Virus record (IMG/VR): IMGVR_UViG_3300029267_004853
Location: 1-26,432 of that record
DNA length: 26,432 nt
DNA from: a virus
Reading direction: 5' to 3' (one strand)
The translations under genes and the position numbers were made by a program. The notes under the pieces are model-generated. The model searched no databases, was not told the DNA's origin, and saw only the letters and a list, made by a program, of their open reading frames with translations. Below, piece after piece: positions 8,958 to 15,772 of this stretch (its first letter is position 1; each line of letters opens with the position of its first letter).

Positions 8958-9535
8958 TCATCGTGGGCGGCTCATCGCCCGTTGCAGAAGCTGCTGGGCG
9001 CGAGCCACGTGCCCCGTGGTCGTGGTCTCCTCTCCATCTCCCGAGAAGAACGCGATCCAGTCGGTGAACCTCCGGCTTCCTATCTGCCGGAGGATGACTG
9101 GGGGATCAGGACAACTCATGAGCGTCGCGAGCTCGAACGCGAAACGCCACTCATGGTCGTCCCTCATCCGTTTTTTGCCGCGGTCAGCTCCTCTTCAGTG
9201 ATGCCGCTCAGCCTCATCGCCACCTGGCTGATGGCTTCGAGGGCCGACGAGCTGCACTGAAGCAGCTGGGACGTGTCGCCCTCCTCGAAGACCGGCTCGC
9301 GTGTCTCTGGGTCAAAGGTCGAGGCGATCACGAGCAAGGGCGTGAACACCCTGAAGTCGATCGTCTGCTCGCCCTTGACGGTCTTCAGTGCCCGGTTCTG
9401 GATGTCGGTCCTCTTCTCGGCCGTCATCTCCCGGACCAGCACCGTCACATCCCACTGCTTGACGTGGAGCTCCTCCTCGGCGAGGGGAGATCCCTCGAAG
9501 GCCTTCTCTCGAATGGCCATCTTCACGCTATCCAA
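8958..9535 (-). CDS. Tail assembly chaperone GT fusion made by -1 frameshift
   Basis: Predicted product of a -1 shift at 9170-9176. The first 122 codons of the upstream frame (9535 to 9170) are followed by CGG (9170-9168) and the 69-codon frame 9167-8958, giving 192 residues. The extension ('RDDHEWRFAFELATLMSCPD') reads like the T part of G/GT chaperones and ends just before the tape-measure start. Family knowledge: in lambda the GT fusion recruits tail-tube subunits to the tape measure. The extension's own ATG overlaps the zero-frame stop, so independent initiation is possible. I favour frameshifting because heptamer, frame and position all fit. Confidence 0.8.
9164..9535 (-). CDS. Tail assembly chaperone, zero-frame product (lambda gpG analogue)
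   Basis: 123 residues. The start is TTG at 9535, chosen because AGGAGG lies six bases upstream; the in-frame ATG at 9520 is too far from it. The protein is helical and charged ('REMTAEKRTDIQNRALKTVK') and lies directly before the tape-measure gene, the conserved place for the G chaperone that coats the tape measure during tail assembly and is not in the mature virion. Its 3' end contains the slippery sequence at 9170-9176, three codons before the TGA. The stop overlaps the ATG of the short downstream frame, which is its frameshift extension. Confidence 0.85.
   Translation of the reverse strand: MDSVKMAIREKAFEGSPLAEEELHVKQWDVTVLVREMTAEKRTDIQNRALKTVKGEQTIDFRVFTPLLVIASTFDPETREPVFEEGDTSQLLQCSSSALEAISQVAMRLSGITEEELTAAKNG
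9170..9176 (-). other. Programmed -1 ribosomal frameshift site (A AAA AAC)
   Basis: The minus strand reads GCA AAA AAC GGA TGA in the chaperone frame, so the heptamer A AAA AAC is in the right phase for simultaneous slippage of the tRNAs on AAA and AAC. A shift by -1 leads straight into the 69-codon frame downstream. From about 9155 to 9117 the RNA can form a hairpin with paired blocks CATGAG/CTCATG, CGT/ACG and CGCG/CGCG, two small bulges and an 8-base loop. It starts about 14 bases after the heptamer, somewhat further than usual, so a stimulatory role is tentative. Confidence 0.8.
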
Positions 9536-9547
9536 CGAACACCTCCT

Positions 9548-9976
9548 CTAGCTCGTAGTCCGAACCCAGTCGTCTTCTGCCTGCTCGAGGGTGATCGAGC
9601 ACTTCGCGAGCTCGCCCACGCCACCCGAGGCACCGGCGCCATCGTAGTTCGGCAGGATCGCGGTTCCCGCGTGCTGCGGGTTGGACGCGGAGACGGCCGC
9701 ATCCTCTGACTTGATGATCACCGTGAACGGATCGGCACCCACCAGCGCATCGAGGACCGAGTCGAGGTTCTCGAGGTCCTGGTTGAACTCGATCGAGATG
9801 CCGACATCCTTCAGGCCTACCGTCCGCTGCTTGCCGGTGCGGGGGCTGCCTGACGTGCCGAACGTCGTCTTGTCAATCGACTCCGCGGAGTACGTGATCT
9901 TGACCGTCGTCCCGTAGCCGCCTACTTCGTTCCCGTCCATGCTGACGTAGGCATTCTTGATTACTTTCTCTGCCAT
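9548..9976 (-). CDS. Tail tube-like protein (second, shorter)
   Basis: 142 residues from ATG 9976 with GGGAGGG about ten bases upstream. The pattern is that of tail tube subunits: a short N-terminal strand 'NAYVSMDGNEVGGYGTTVKI', then 'AESIDKTTFGTSG', a central 'LKDVGISIEFNQDLEN', then 'VSASNPQHAGTAILPNYDGA' and a closing strand. It lies between the larger tail protein and the chaperones, the normal site of the major tail protein. Which of the two tube-like proteins is the main subunit cannot be decided from sequence alone. Its stop is embedded in the ribosome site of the chaperone gene. Confidence 0.75.
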   Translation of the reverse strand: MAEKVIKNAYVSMDGNEVGGYGTTVKITYSAESIDKTTFGTSGSPRTGKQRTVGLKDVGISIEFNQDLENLDSVLDALVGADPFTVIIKSEDAAVSASNPQHAGTAILPNYDGAGASGGVGELAKCSITLEQAEDDWVRTTS

Positions 9977-9991
9977 CTTGGCAGCCCTCCC

Positions 9992-10708
9992 CTACTTGAT
10001 TGCCAGTTCGACCGCGAACAGGAACGACGGGGTACTCCCTCCGATCGTCCACGTGATCCGCCACCATGTATCTGCGAAGGGTCCACTCACCGGGGTGAGG
10101 TAGACACCGTTCTTGTACGTCTGCTGGGCGAAGGTGCCGCGGGTTGTGGGATCCGAGAAGCCCTCCGCATTGTCGCTCTCGATCTCAACACCCAGAGTCG
10201 GAGAGGACCCGGTGGCAGATAGGACGTGGAGACCCGCGTAGAGCTTCTGCGTATCACTGACCGCGCCAAGTTCACGAGGGGTCCCGGTGCCGTCGTTCGA
10301 TGCCGCGCGGTTCTCCATCACCGTCCCGCGGAGGATGTCATCCATCCCCTCGCCTTCGATCGAGAACTTGTAGAGCTTCCCCACCTCGGCGCCGGGCTCG
10401 TACTGGAGGACGTTCGCCAGTCCGAAGTGGACGACATCCCCCGCGGTGAAGTCCTCCGGGCTGAAGGACGCCAAGGTATTCCCCAGGCCCACCTTTCCCC
10501 ACAGGACCTCGTCCGCCCCCTCATCGCCCAGATCTACCAGTCCCCCGCCCGAGAAGGCCCAGAACATCAGCCCACACCGCCGCTGACGACCACTCGTCCG
10601 GAATCGCGTCGCATCCAGAGACTCCGCGCCGCGGGCGATCGCGATCTCGTTGTGATCGCTACTCAGGTCGTAGCCGCCGAATCGGATCGTCGTATCCTTG
10701 AGCACCAT
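9992..10708 (-). CDS. Major tail protein (tail tube subunit), larger
   Basis: 238 residues from ATG 10708, preceded by GGAGGA; the longer open frame upstream has Arg/Ser-rich out-of-character translation and no ribosome site. The N-terminus 'MVLKDTTIRFGGYDLSSDHN' and 'GAESLDATRFRTSG' are typical of siphophage tube proteins. The C-terminal part ('KLYAGLHVLSATGSSPTLGV', later 'DTWWRITWTIGG') matches the second domain of such proteins. Family knowledge: subunits stack as hexamers around the tape measure. The gene follows the tail completion genes, as expected. Confidence 0.78.
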   Translation of the reverse strand: MVLKDTTIRFGGYDLSSDHNEIAIARGAESLDATRFRTSGRQRRCGLMFWAFSGGGLVDLGDEGADEVLWGKVGLGNTLASFSPEDFTAGDVVHFGLANVLQYEPGAEVGKLYKFSIEGEGMDDILRGTVMENRAASNDGTGTPRELGAVSDTQKLYAGLHVLSATGSSPTLGVEIESDNAEGFSDPTTRGTFAQQTYKNGVYLTPVSGPFADTWWRITWTIGGSTPSFLFAVELAIK

Positions 10709-10712
10709 GGGT

Positions 10713-11021
10713 CTATCCTCCCGACTCCGGTGTCCGATCCTCCGGCCCCAAACCGGTGTCGCCCTTGAAACCGCACACACTGCAGATCCACGCCCGTGGG
10801 TTCCCCATCGACCGGGCGTCGAGCCGCTTCTCCTTCGGGTGCTGGCAGAGCTCCGGGTCTGTGTTTCCAGGAGCCGCCGGGGGACCAGTCCCCGAGTCGG
10901 GGCCGGCAAGCCCCTGGATCACAGACAGAAGCTGCTGCTGGGCGACCACGACCTGGCCCTGGAGGAGGTTGAGATGCGACTGCACCGTCGCGAGCTGCTG
11001 GATCAGTACCCTCTGGTCCAT
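10713..11021 (-). CDS. Small protein: coiled coil plus Cys/His cluster, function unknown
   Basis: 102 residues from ATG 11021, with GAGAGGG seven bases upstream and only two bases after the previous stop. The N-terminal 38 residues ('QQLATVQSHLNLLQGQVVVA') form a likely coiled coil. A Gly/Pro linker follows, then a cluster 'CQHPKEKR' (C59, H61) and 'WICSVCGF' (C80, C83) that could bind one zinc ion. Small proteins of this layout occur in the connector-tail junction region of some phages, but I know no function. It is probably co-translated with its neighbours. Virion component or assembly factor are both possible. Confidence 0.7.
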   Translation of the reverse strand: MDQRVLIQQLATVQSHLNLLQGQVVVAQQQLLSVIQGLAGPDSGTGPPAAPGNTDPELCQHPKEKRLDARSMGNPRAWICSVCGFKGDTGLGPEDRTPESGG

Positions 11022-11023
11022 GT

Positions 11024-11422
11024 TTATGCCCTCTCGTGGAGGATCTTGAAGTCGAGCGCGATGTGCCGCGGCTGCCGCGGGTCGCCCGACAGGTCGACTT
11101 CGCCAATGTGTTCGATGTTCTCGACCGCCACGCCACCCACGCCCCCGAGGGTGCCGCCGAACCAGTCGAGCGTAGAGGTAACAACCTGCGCGAGCTGCTG
11201 CGCTTGGAGGGAGGTCGCGGCGAAGACATCGATCTGCACCCGGGGCCAGTCGGAATTCCCACCTCCAAAGGTCCGCACCTTCGGGTTCCCGATGAGCCGG
11301 AACGCGAGGGCCGGGAGGCCTCCGTTCTGTGGGCGCTCGTTGTAGTGCACGCGGGTGCCCACCAGATCGGTCACCGCCTGGGTGGCGAGGAGATGCGCCC
11401 GTATGGCTTCCATGATCGTCAT
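11024..11422 (-). CDS. Tail completion protein (HK97 gp10-gp11 region, DUF3168/gp17-like)
   Basis: 132 residues; the start overlaps the previous stop (ATGA). The sequence 'IRAHLLATQAVTDLVGTRVH', then 'LPALAFRLIG', 'VQIDVFAATSLQAQQLAQVV' and a final 'RHIALDFKILHE' follows the DUF3168 pattern of SPP1 gp17-like tail-to-head joining proteins. These form the ring at the head-proximal end of the tail that docks on the connector. Length, order and coupling are all normal for the family. Confidence 0.85.
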   Translation of the reverse strand: MTIMEAIRAHLLATQAVTDLVGTRVHYNERPQNGGLPALAFRLIGNPKVRTFGGGNSDWPRVQIDVFAATSLQAQQLAQVVTSTLDWFGGTLGGVGGVAVENIEHIGEVDLSGDPRQPRHIALDFKILHERA

Positions 11423-11919
11423 GCAGCAGCTCCCACGGGCGCTCCCACCGTCGCGTCCTGGATCAGCGCCCAGAGGGAGTTGATGATGTATCGCTCCGCT
11501 GATGTGGCGTTCATCTCGAAGGCGGGGCGCAGGAACGGCCTGGCCGAGTGCTTGACGCCCTTTCGATCCGTGAAGCCGTACTCCGCGAACTGCGCGTACC
11601 AGTTCTCCGCGTACGGACCGATCCGAGCCTGGATGCCAGGATCGAAGCCGCGCGGGTCGCGGACCACGGTGACCATGACCGAGTCAGCCATGTGGACTGT
11701 CGCACCATGGCTGGGCTCACCCTCCGAGCGGATCCCCTGGGCATTGGCGAGAGACTCTGCCTGGTCACGGATCGGCTGGCTGGCCTCACGGAGGATCAGG
11801 GTGATCTCCTGCTCGGAGACCGCCTTCCCAATCTTCCGCAGCCTGCGGATGATATCGTTCGCTCCCTGGACCACGCCCCGATCGAGCGTCCTGGACGGAT
11901 AGACGATCTCGCCCGCCAT
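11419..11919 (-). CDS. HK97 gp10-like tail/head-tail joining protein
   Basis: 166 residues from ATG 11919, sharing TGATG with the upstream stop. It carries the hallmarks of the HK97 gp10 family: an N-terminal helical part with 'IIRRLRKIGKAVSE', a central 'VVRDPRGFDPGIQARIGPYA' and 'WYAQFAEYGF', and the conserved C-terminal 'HSARPFLRPAFE'. Members are minor virion or assembly proteins at the head-tail joint, encoded next to the head closure and tail completion genes exactly as here. Confidence 0.87.
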   Translation of the reverse strand: MAGEIVYPSRTLDRGVVQGANDIIRRLRKIGKAVSEQEITLILREASQPIRDQAESLANAQGIRSEGEPSHGATVHMADSVMVTVVRDPRGFDPGIQARIGPYAENWYAQFAEYGFTDRKGVKHSARPFLRPAFEMNATSAERYIINSLWALIQDATVGAPVGAAA

Positions 11920-12248
11920 CAGATTTCCGCCCCTTCCGTGCAGAGCAGGATCATCTCCCGGTTCCGCCCCCTGAAGTTGTTCACCGCGACGATGTCGAAC
12001 CGCCGGCTTCCCCAGAAGATCACCATCTCGTTGTTGAGACCTGGCAGGTACCGGATCTTCCAGCGTGCCGCGAGCTTCGGATTGATCTTCTGCGCTTCGA
12101 AGAGCTCCTCGCCCCGGAGCTGCTCGTACGATCCGCGGACCGTCTCGAACTCCACCAGCTCGCCCACGTCCTCACCCAGGCTGTTCAGCTCCTGCTCGGT
12201 GGGCTTGCGCTTGATGACGATCTGCTCCCGCAGCGATCCGGCTCTCAT
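11919..12248 (-). CDS. Head-tail adaptor / head closure protein (SPP1 gp16-like)
   Basis: 109 residues from ATG 12248, overlapping the preceding stop (ATGA). The opening 'MRAGSLREQIVIKRKPTEQ' and the strands 'VRGSYEQLRGEELFEAQKI', 'ARWKIRYLPGLN' and 'RRFDIVAVNNFRGRNREMIL' are the standard layout of phage head-tail joining proteins of the SPP1 gp16 / Phage_H_T_join family. They plug the connector after DNA packaging and provide the tail docking surface. Nothing is unusual. Confidence 0.88.
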   Translation of the reverse strand: MRAGSLREQIVIKRKPTEQELNSLGEDVGELVEFETVRGSYEQLRGEELFEAQKINPKLAARWKIRYLPGLNNEMVIFWGSRRFDIVAVNNFRGRNREMILLCTEGAEI

Positions 12249-12856
12249 GACCGCTCATCCTCGTCGTCATCGAACTCCGTGATCTCCCACTGCGCAGCGA
12301 TCCGATCGAACGCCATGGCGGTCTCGACCTTGAGGATGCTGGGGCCGATGATCACCGTCTCGCGATGCTCATAGGCATCTCCCAGGATCAGGAGGATTGC
12401 CTGCTTGAGGATCTCGGGAACCGCCGAGGCGTCACCGAAGCCGGCGATGTACTCGATCGTGACCGCGTTGGGGACAGCGCGGGTCGTGGGCCAGACTGTG
12501 CCGGGAACCGGCACGATCCGGCCGGGAGACGAGTAGATATCGACCAGAAAGTCATCGTCCTCTGTCAGGCTCTGGGTGTCTCCCGCGCTGTCCACGTACT
12601 CCACTGAGGTAATCGACTGCAGCGGTGGATAGGGGAGCAAGAGCTCCTCACTGCCCCAGGGGAACCGTTCGCGCCTGAGAACAAGTGTCTGCGTCAGAAG
12701 CGCGAGACCGAGTTGCTCTTCGATGAACTGCCGGCATGCCGTCAGCTTGCTCGAGATGAGCGTATCGTCCGCGCTGATCGTGACGCCAAGGTGATTCTTG
12801 GCATCGGCCAGCACGATCGGCTCCCCACTCGGGGGTGTCTCGACCTGGACCGACAC
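12245..12856 (-). CDS. Head-tail connector protein (HK97 gp6-like)
   Basis: 203 residues from GTG 12856, which shares a base with the previous stop (TAGTG) and has GAGGGGG about ten bases upstream. 'LADAKNHLGVTISADDTLIS' and 'ACRQFIEEQLGLALL' followed by 'LLLPYPPLQSITSVEYVDSA' are typical of gp6-like connectors, and the later 'ILKQAILLILGDAYEHRE' fits the C-terminal helix. Members form a ring of 12 or 13 subunits under the portal. The C-terminus is strongly acidic. Confidence 0.9.
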   Translation of the reverse strand: MSVQVETPPSGEPIVLADAKNHLGVTISADDTLISSKLTACRQFIEEQLGLALLTQTLVLRRERFPWGSEELLLPYPPLQSITSVEYVDSAGDTQSLTEDDDFLVDIYSSPGRIVPVPGTVWPTTRAVPNAVTIEYIAGFGDASAVPEILKQAILLILGDAYEHRETVIIGPSILKVETAMAFDRIAAQWEITEFDDDEDERS

Positions 12857-13173
12857 TAGTCGGCGTCCCCCTCATCCTGCGTGGGACGGGAGTCGCCTCC
12901 CCTCTTGGACTCGCTGGCCGAAGGACCCAGCGCGTTCTCGGCCGGCCGGCGCGTGGCGCGCTCGACCCTGCCCTTACCCTTTCCCCTCCCCCGCTTCTTG
13001 GCCGAAGCCTTCTGCTTGCCCCTGACGGGGCGCGTGGCGTACTTGGCAAACCCCGACTTCACGAAGTCCTTCGCCTGCTTCTCCGGAAGATCGATAAGCC
13101 CACCAGCATCGCAGGTCCCCTCCGGGCCCGCGTAGGTTGTGAGCATCTCGACCGTCCGCGTCTTCTCTGCCAT
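12856..13173 (-). CDS. Small head-region protein with basic, low-complexity tail
   Basis: 105 residues from ATG 13173, chosen because GGAGG lies just upstream and the ATG follows the previous stop by one base. The N-terminal 40 or so residues ('VEMLTTYAGPEGTCDAGG', 'LPEKQAKDFVKSGFAKYA') resemble the small gpFI-like proteins often found beside connector genes. The rest is low complexity: a Lys/Arg/Gly-rich stretch (about 50-80), then an acidic Ser/Asp-rich end. A link to capsid maturation or packaging is inferred from position only. Confidence 0.7.
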   Translation of the reverse strand: MAEKTRTVEMLTTYAGPEGTCDAGGLIDLPEKQAKDFVKSGFAKYATRPVRGKQKASAKKRGRGKGKGRVERATRRPAENALGPSASESKRGGDSRPTQDEGDAD

Positions 13174-13174
13174 C

Positions 13175-13630
13175 TCAACCTCCAACCGTGACGTAGAATG
13201 TGCCGGCTGTTTCCTCGGTCGCGCTGCCCACCGTGAACATCAGTCGCTCCCTCGCGACAACGAACGGCACGCCTCCCCACTTCTGATCCGCGGCAATCGA
13301 ATCGAACCCGGCCGTGACGATCCCCGCCCGAGGGTGCCAACAGGGGTGTGTGCCGCGAGAGGAGAGGCTGTCGACCGACAGGATCTGCTGGGCGCTTCGC
13401 TCCGTGGTGATCACGACTCCCGTCGTGTCGCCAAACGGCGTCGTTCCGTCCTCCACGTATTCGACTGACCAGATGAGGCCGTTCAGGACGGGGGAGTAGG
13501 CTGTCGCCGTGGAAGCCCCTGCCCCCACCGTGACGGTCACCTCATGCCGCTCGAAGTAGGCGCTCTGAACAACCGCCGCCAGACAGAGCAGCACGAGGAA
13601 GGCCACTCCGATGATCCTTGCCATCCGCAT
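13175..13630 (-). CDS. Signal-peptide-bearing beta-rich protein in the head operon
   Basis: 151 residues from ATG 13630, preceded by GGGGGAGGG seven bases away. The N-terminus 'MRMARIIGVAFLVLLCLAAV' followed by 'VQSAYF' reads as a Sec signal peptide with cleavage after VQSA, or as a membrane anchor. The remainder is predicted beta-rich ('GLIWSVEYVEDGTTPFGDTT', 'SAQQILSVDSLSSRGTH', 'VVARERLMFTVGSA') and resembles small structural-region proteins found near capsid genes, which as far as I know usually have no signal peptide. Virion decoration or an exported protein are both possible. Confidence 0.78.
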   Translation of the reverse strand: MRMARIIGVAFLVLLCLAAVVQSAYFERHEVTVTVGAGASTATAYSPVLNGLIWSVEYVEDGTTPFGDTTGVVITTERSAQQILSVDSLSSRGTHPCWHPRAGIVTAGFDSIAADQKWGGVPFVVARERLMFTVGSATEETAGTFYVTVGG

Positions 13631-13648
13631 GGCTGAACCCTCCCCCGG

Positions 13649-13906
13649 TTATTCCGTGGCCAAGATCCCCGCCAAGCGCAGCTTGGCCAGGAGGGCATCG
13701 ACCTTGTCAGAGATGGCCTGGACCTCGGCCTGCGTCGGACTGCCGCTGATGGTCTGATCGAGATCGGCCTCCGCGTCCTGCTGACCCAGGGCGCCGCCGC
13801 TCTCGACCACGACCGCACCTCCCGACTGCACGGTGATGGTCCCACCGTCCGCGACGACGACTTCGTCACCGCCCTGCGCGTGGTAGACCTTCGTTTGATA
13901 GGACAT
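13649..13906 (-). CDS. Head fibre-like small protein
   Basis: 85 residues from ATG 13906 with AGGAGG upstream. The start 'MSYQTKVYHAQGGDEVVVAD' and the alternating 'GGTITVQSGGAVVVESGGA' give a short repetitive beta segment. 'ADLDQTISGSPTQAEVQAI' then leads to 'SDKVDALLAKLRLAGIL', the C-terminal helix seen in small head-fibre-like phage proteins encoded next to the capsid gene. Such proteins often decorate the head, probably as trimers. The upstream hairpin at 13926-13947 may affect its translation or mRNA stability. Confidence 0.75.
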   Translation of the reverse strand: MSYQTKVYHAQGGDEVVVADGGTITVQSGGAVVVESGGALGQQDAEADLDQTISGSPTQAEVQAISDKVDALLAKLRLAGILATE

Positions 13907-13925
13907 GTCGCCTCCTCATCGGGGG

Positions 13926-13947
13926 GTGGGGCGAGCTGTCGCCCCAC
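13926..13947 (-). terminator. GC-rich hairpin between decoration and head-fibre genes
   Basis: GTGGGGCGA (13926-13934) pairs perfectly with TCGCCCCAC (13939-13947) around a 4-base loop, a 9-bp stem. No U-tract follows on the minus strand, so it is not a classical terminator. RNA stabiliser, processing site or attenuator are alternatives. It sits about 10 bases upstream of the ribosome site of the next gene. Confidence 0.45.
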
Positions 13948-13967
13948 GTCTCCCCTGGTTGTCAGGC

Positions 13968-14405
13968 CTACTTCGTGCCCTCCGCCGGACTCACGTGCTT
14001 CTCGTAGTTGACGAGATCCGTCACCGCCATCGTCGTCGGCTTCTTGCCCGGGCCGTAGAGGATGTAGAAGGCCATCTCGGCCATGGCGTGCGAGCCATCC
14101 TTCGTGACCACGCCCCGCACGTAGCGCTTCATGGGCTTCACCAGGTCGATGACGAAGATCTGGTTGTCGTCGTCATGGGCCACCGCCTGGGCGGTTCCCT
14201 CGAGATCCGCCGCATCGGTCAGGCCGGAGTCGTCCCCCTGCTCCATGTGCACATCGCCGACGGCGGAGTCCGCGATGGTGCCGAACTTGGTGACGAACAG
14301 GACGCCTTCCCAGCGCTGCGTATCGAGCGTGGCACCCTCGCGGGTCGCCGTACCCGACGCATAGTCGAGTGCGCTGACGATCTTGATATCCTCACTGAGG
14401 TTCAT
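13968..14405 (-). CDS. Putative capsid decoration/stabilisation protein
   Basis: 145 residues from ATG 14405, with a GGGGGAAG ribosome site. It directly follows the major capsid gene. The sequence ('VLFVTKFGTIADSAVGDVHM', 'GLTDAADLEGTAQAVAHDDD', 'IFVIDLVKPMKRYVRGVV') is a beta-rich pattern that I associate with small virion proteins next to HK97-fold capsid genes. No enzymatic motif is visible. Decoration of capsid surface sites is the likely role, inferred from position and fold type. The gene is flanked on both sides by perfect GC hairpins, which its neighbours lack. Confidence 0.72.
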   Translation of the reverse strand: MNLSEDIKIVSALDYASGTATREGATLDTQRWEGVLFVTKFGTIADSAVGDVHMEQGDDSGLTDAADLEGTAQAVAHDDDNQIFVIDLVKPMKRYVRGVVTKDGSHAMAEMAFYILYGPGKKPTTMAVTDLVNYEKHVSPAEGTK

Positions 14406-14441
14406 GGGTCTTCCCCCGTTCTCTCTGATTCGATCTCCCAC

Positions 14442-14464
14442 GGGGCGGGCCGTGCGCCCGCCCC
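14442..14464 (-). terminator. GC-rich hairpin just downstream of the major capsid gene
   Basis: GGGGCGGGC (14442-14450) and GCCCGCCCC (14456-14464) form a perfect 9-bp stem with a 5-base loop, 23 bases after the capsid stop. No U-tract follows. Structures here often tune capsid mRNA levels; that role is inferred. Confidence 0.5.
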
Positions 14465-14487
14465 CGCTTCACTCCGTCAGGCCGCGG

Positions 14488-15759
14488 CTAGGACGCCGCG
14501 AGCTGCACCCGTACGAACGCCTCCTCGAGGATGGGCTGGCCGTCGGTTTCCATCCGGCCGACGAAGCCCGTCTGGTTCGTGAGCGCGTAGAGTTCGACCA
14601 GGCGCTGAACCTGCATGTCGAGCGCATCGACGATCTTGTAGAACCGGAAGTCACCGAGGATGGCGACGTACTGGCTGGCGGAGAACGTGTTGGGCGCGTA
14701 CGCGCTCAGGTGGACCGGGAAGCCGAGCAGACGATCGGGCTCACCCACGCGCATCGACTCGCGCCAGAGGTAGCGACCCTCACCGTCCTTGAGGAGCGCG
14801 ATCTGGAGCGCCGTATCCGCGTGCATCCCCCACCGGGCCTGCGGCCAGTACTCCTGCCGCAGCTTGTACTTCGCGCGTGTGAGACCATCGACAGTAACCG
14901 CGTCGACGGCGTTACCAGTGCTGATGTCGCGACCCGTCGAGATCCCATCGTCGGAGGCCGTGAAGAGACCGAGAGGCTTACGAGCCCCGTTCCCCGTCAT
15001 GAAGGCCTTCTCGTGGGTGACCTTGAACTTGTACTCCACCCGCTCGCGGACGATGCGCTCGACATCCATCAGCGCAATCCGGAGCAGCTTGTTGCTGACC
15101 TTGATGAGCTTCGAGACCTGGTGAGGTTCCATCTCACGCTTCCCGAACTCCATCTCGGTGTCTTCCTGGGCCTCGCCGATCTCGGCCGTCCAGTCGGCGT
15201 CAGAGGGATCGGCCTCGAGCGTGGGCCGGCCCATGCGAGCCGCCTTGCCGATCGTCTCGGTGCTCGCGTACTGGCGGATCCAGAGCAGGTTGTCGAGGTT
15301 CTTGATGATCTCGGCGACGAACTGCTCGGGCGCCACCAGGTAGGCTCCACCCGAGTCCGAGTCAGCCTGCAGCACCGCCCGCTGCTCTTCCCCCTGCAAC
15401 CCGGCTTCCCCGCGCGAGAGGTACCGCCGGAACATGTCCCGGTACTCACGGGTAGCCGTCGGGCTGCCGCGGAACTGGGGATCGTCATCACCGCCCGACG
15501 GGGGCTGACCATCGCCCTCCTCGGGGTCCGGACGCTCCGGATCATCCAGGGACTCGTTCAGGCGCTCCTCGAGCTTCTCCTGCTTCACGCGAGCATCGAT
15601 CTGCTCGCCCATACCCTGGATGTCCTTCCACATCCGCTCGTACTGCTCCTTGTCCTCCCCGTCGAGGTAGCCGGGGCTATCCTTCTCCGCCTTCTCCAGA
15701 AGCGCGCGGCTCTGGGCGATCAGGCGGTTTCGCTTTTCGAGCAACTCCTGCAGCGTCAT
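14488..15759 (-). CDS. Major capsid protein, HK97 fold with N-terminal scaffold domain
   Basis: 423 residues from ATG 15759, with AGGAGG ten bases upstream. Residues 1 to about 70 are a charged coiled coil ('LLEKRNRLIAQSRALLEKAE'), the delta/scaffold domain. Residues 70-97 are an acidic, Pro/Gly-rich linker. The mature HK97-fold shell protein then starts: 'VLQADSDSGGAYLVAPEQFV' (residues 129-148) matches the N-arm start, and 'HEKAFMTGNGARKPLGLF' and 'GFPVHLSAYAP' are conserved core elements. Protease cleavage is expected around residues 120-130, by analogy with HK97. It lies directly after the protease gene, as usual. Confidence 0.95.
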   Translation of the reverse strand: MTLQELLEKRNRLIAQSRALLEKAEKDSPGYLDGEDKEQYERMWKDIQGMGEQIDARVKQEKLEERLNESLDDPERPDPEEGDGQPPSGGDDDPQFRGSPTATREYRDMFRRYLSRGEAGLQGEEQRAVLQADSDSGGAYLVAPEQFVAEIIKNLDNLLWIRQYASTETIGKAARMGRPTLEADPSDADWTAEIGEAQEDTEMEFGKREMEPHQVSKLIKVSNKLLRIALMDVERIVRERVEYKFKVTHEKAFMTGNGARKPLGLFTASDDGISTGRDISTGNAVDAVTVDGLTRAKYKLRQEYWPQARWGMHADTALQIALLKDGEGRYLWRESMRVGEPDRLLGFPVHLSAYAPNTFSASQYVAILGDFRFYKIVDALDMQVQRLVELYALTNQTGFVGRMETDGQPILEEAFVRVQLAAS

Positions 15760-15772
15760 TCCTTGACACCTC

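Noticed and set aside
8958-9167. Independent 69-residue gene
   Set aside because: Its ATG overlaps the chaperone stop without a clear ribosome site of its own, and the in-phase A AAA AAC heptamer explains it better as a frameshift extension.
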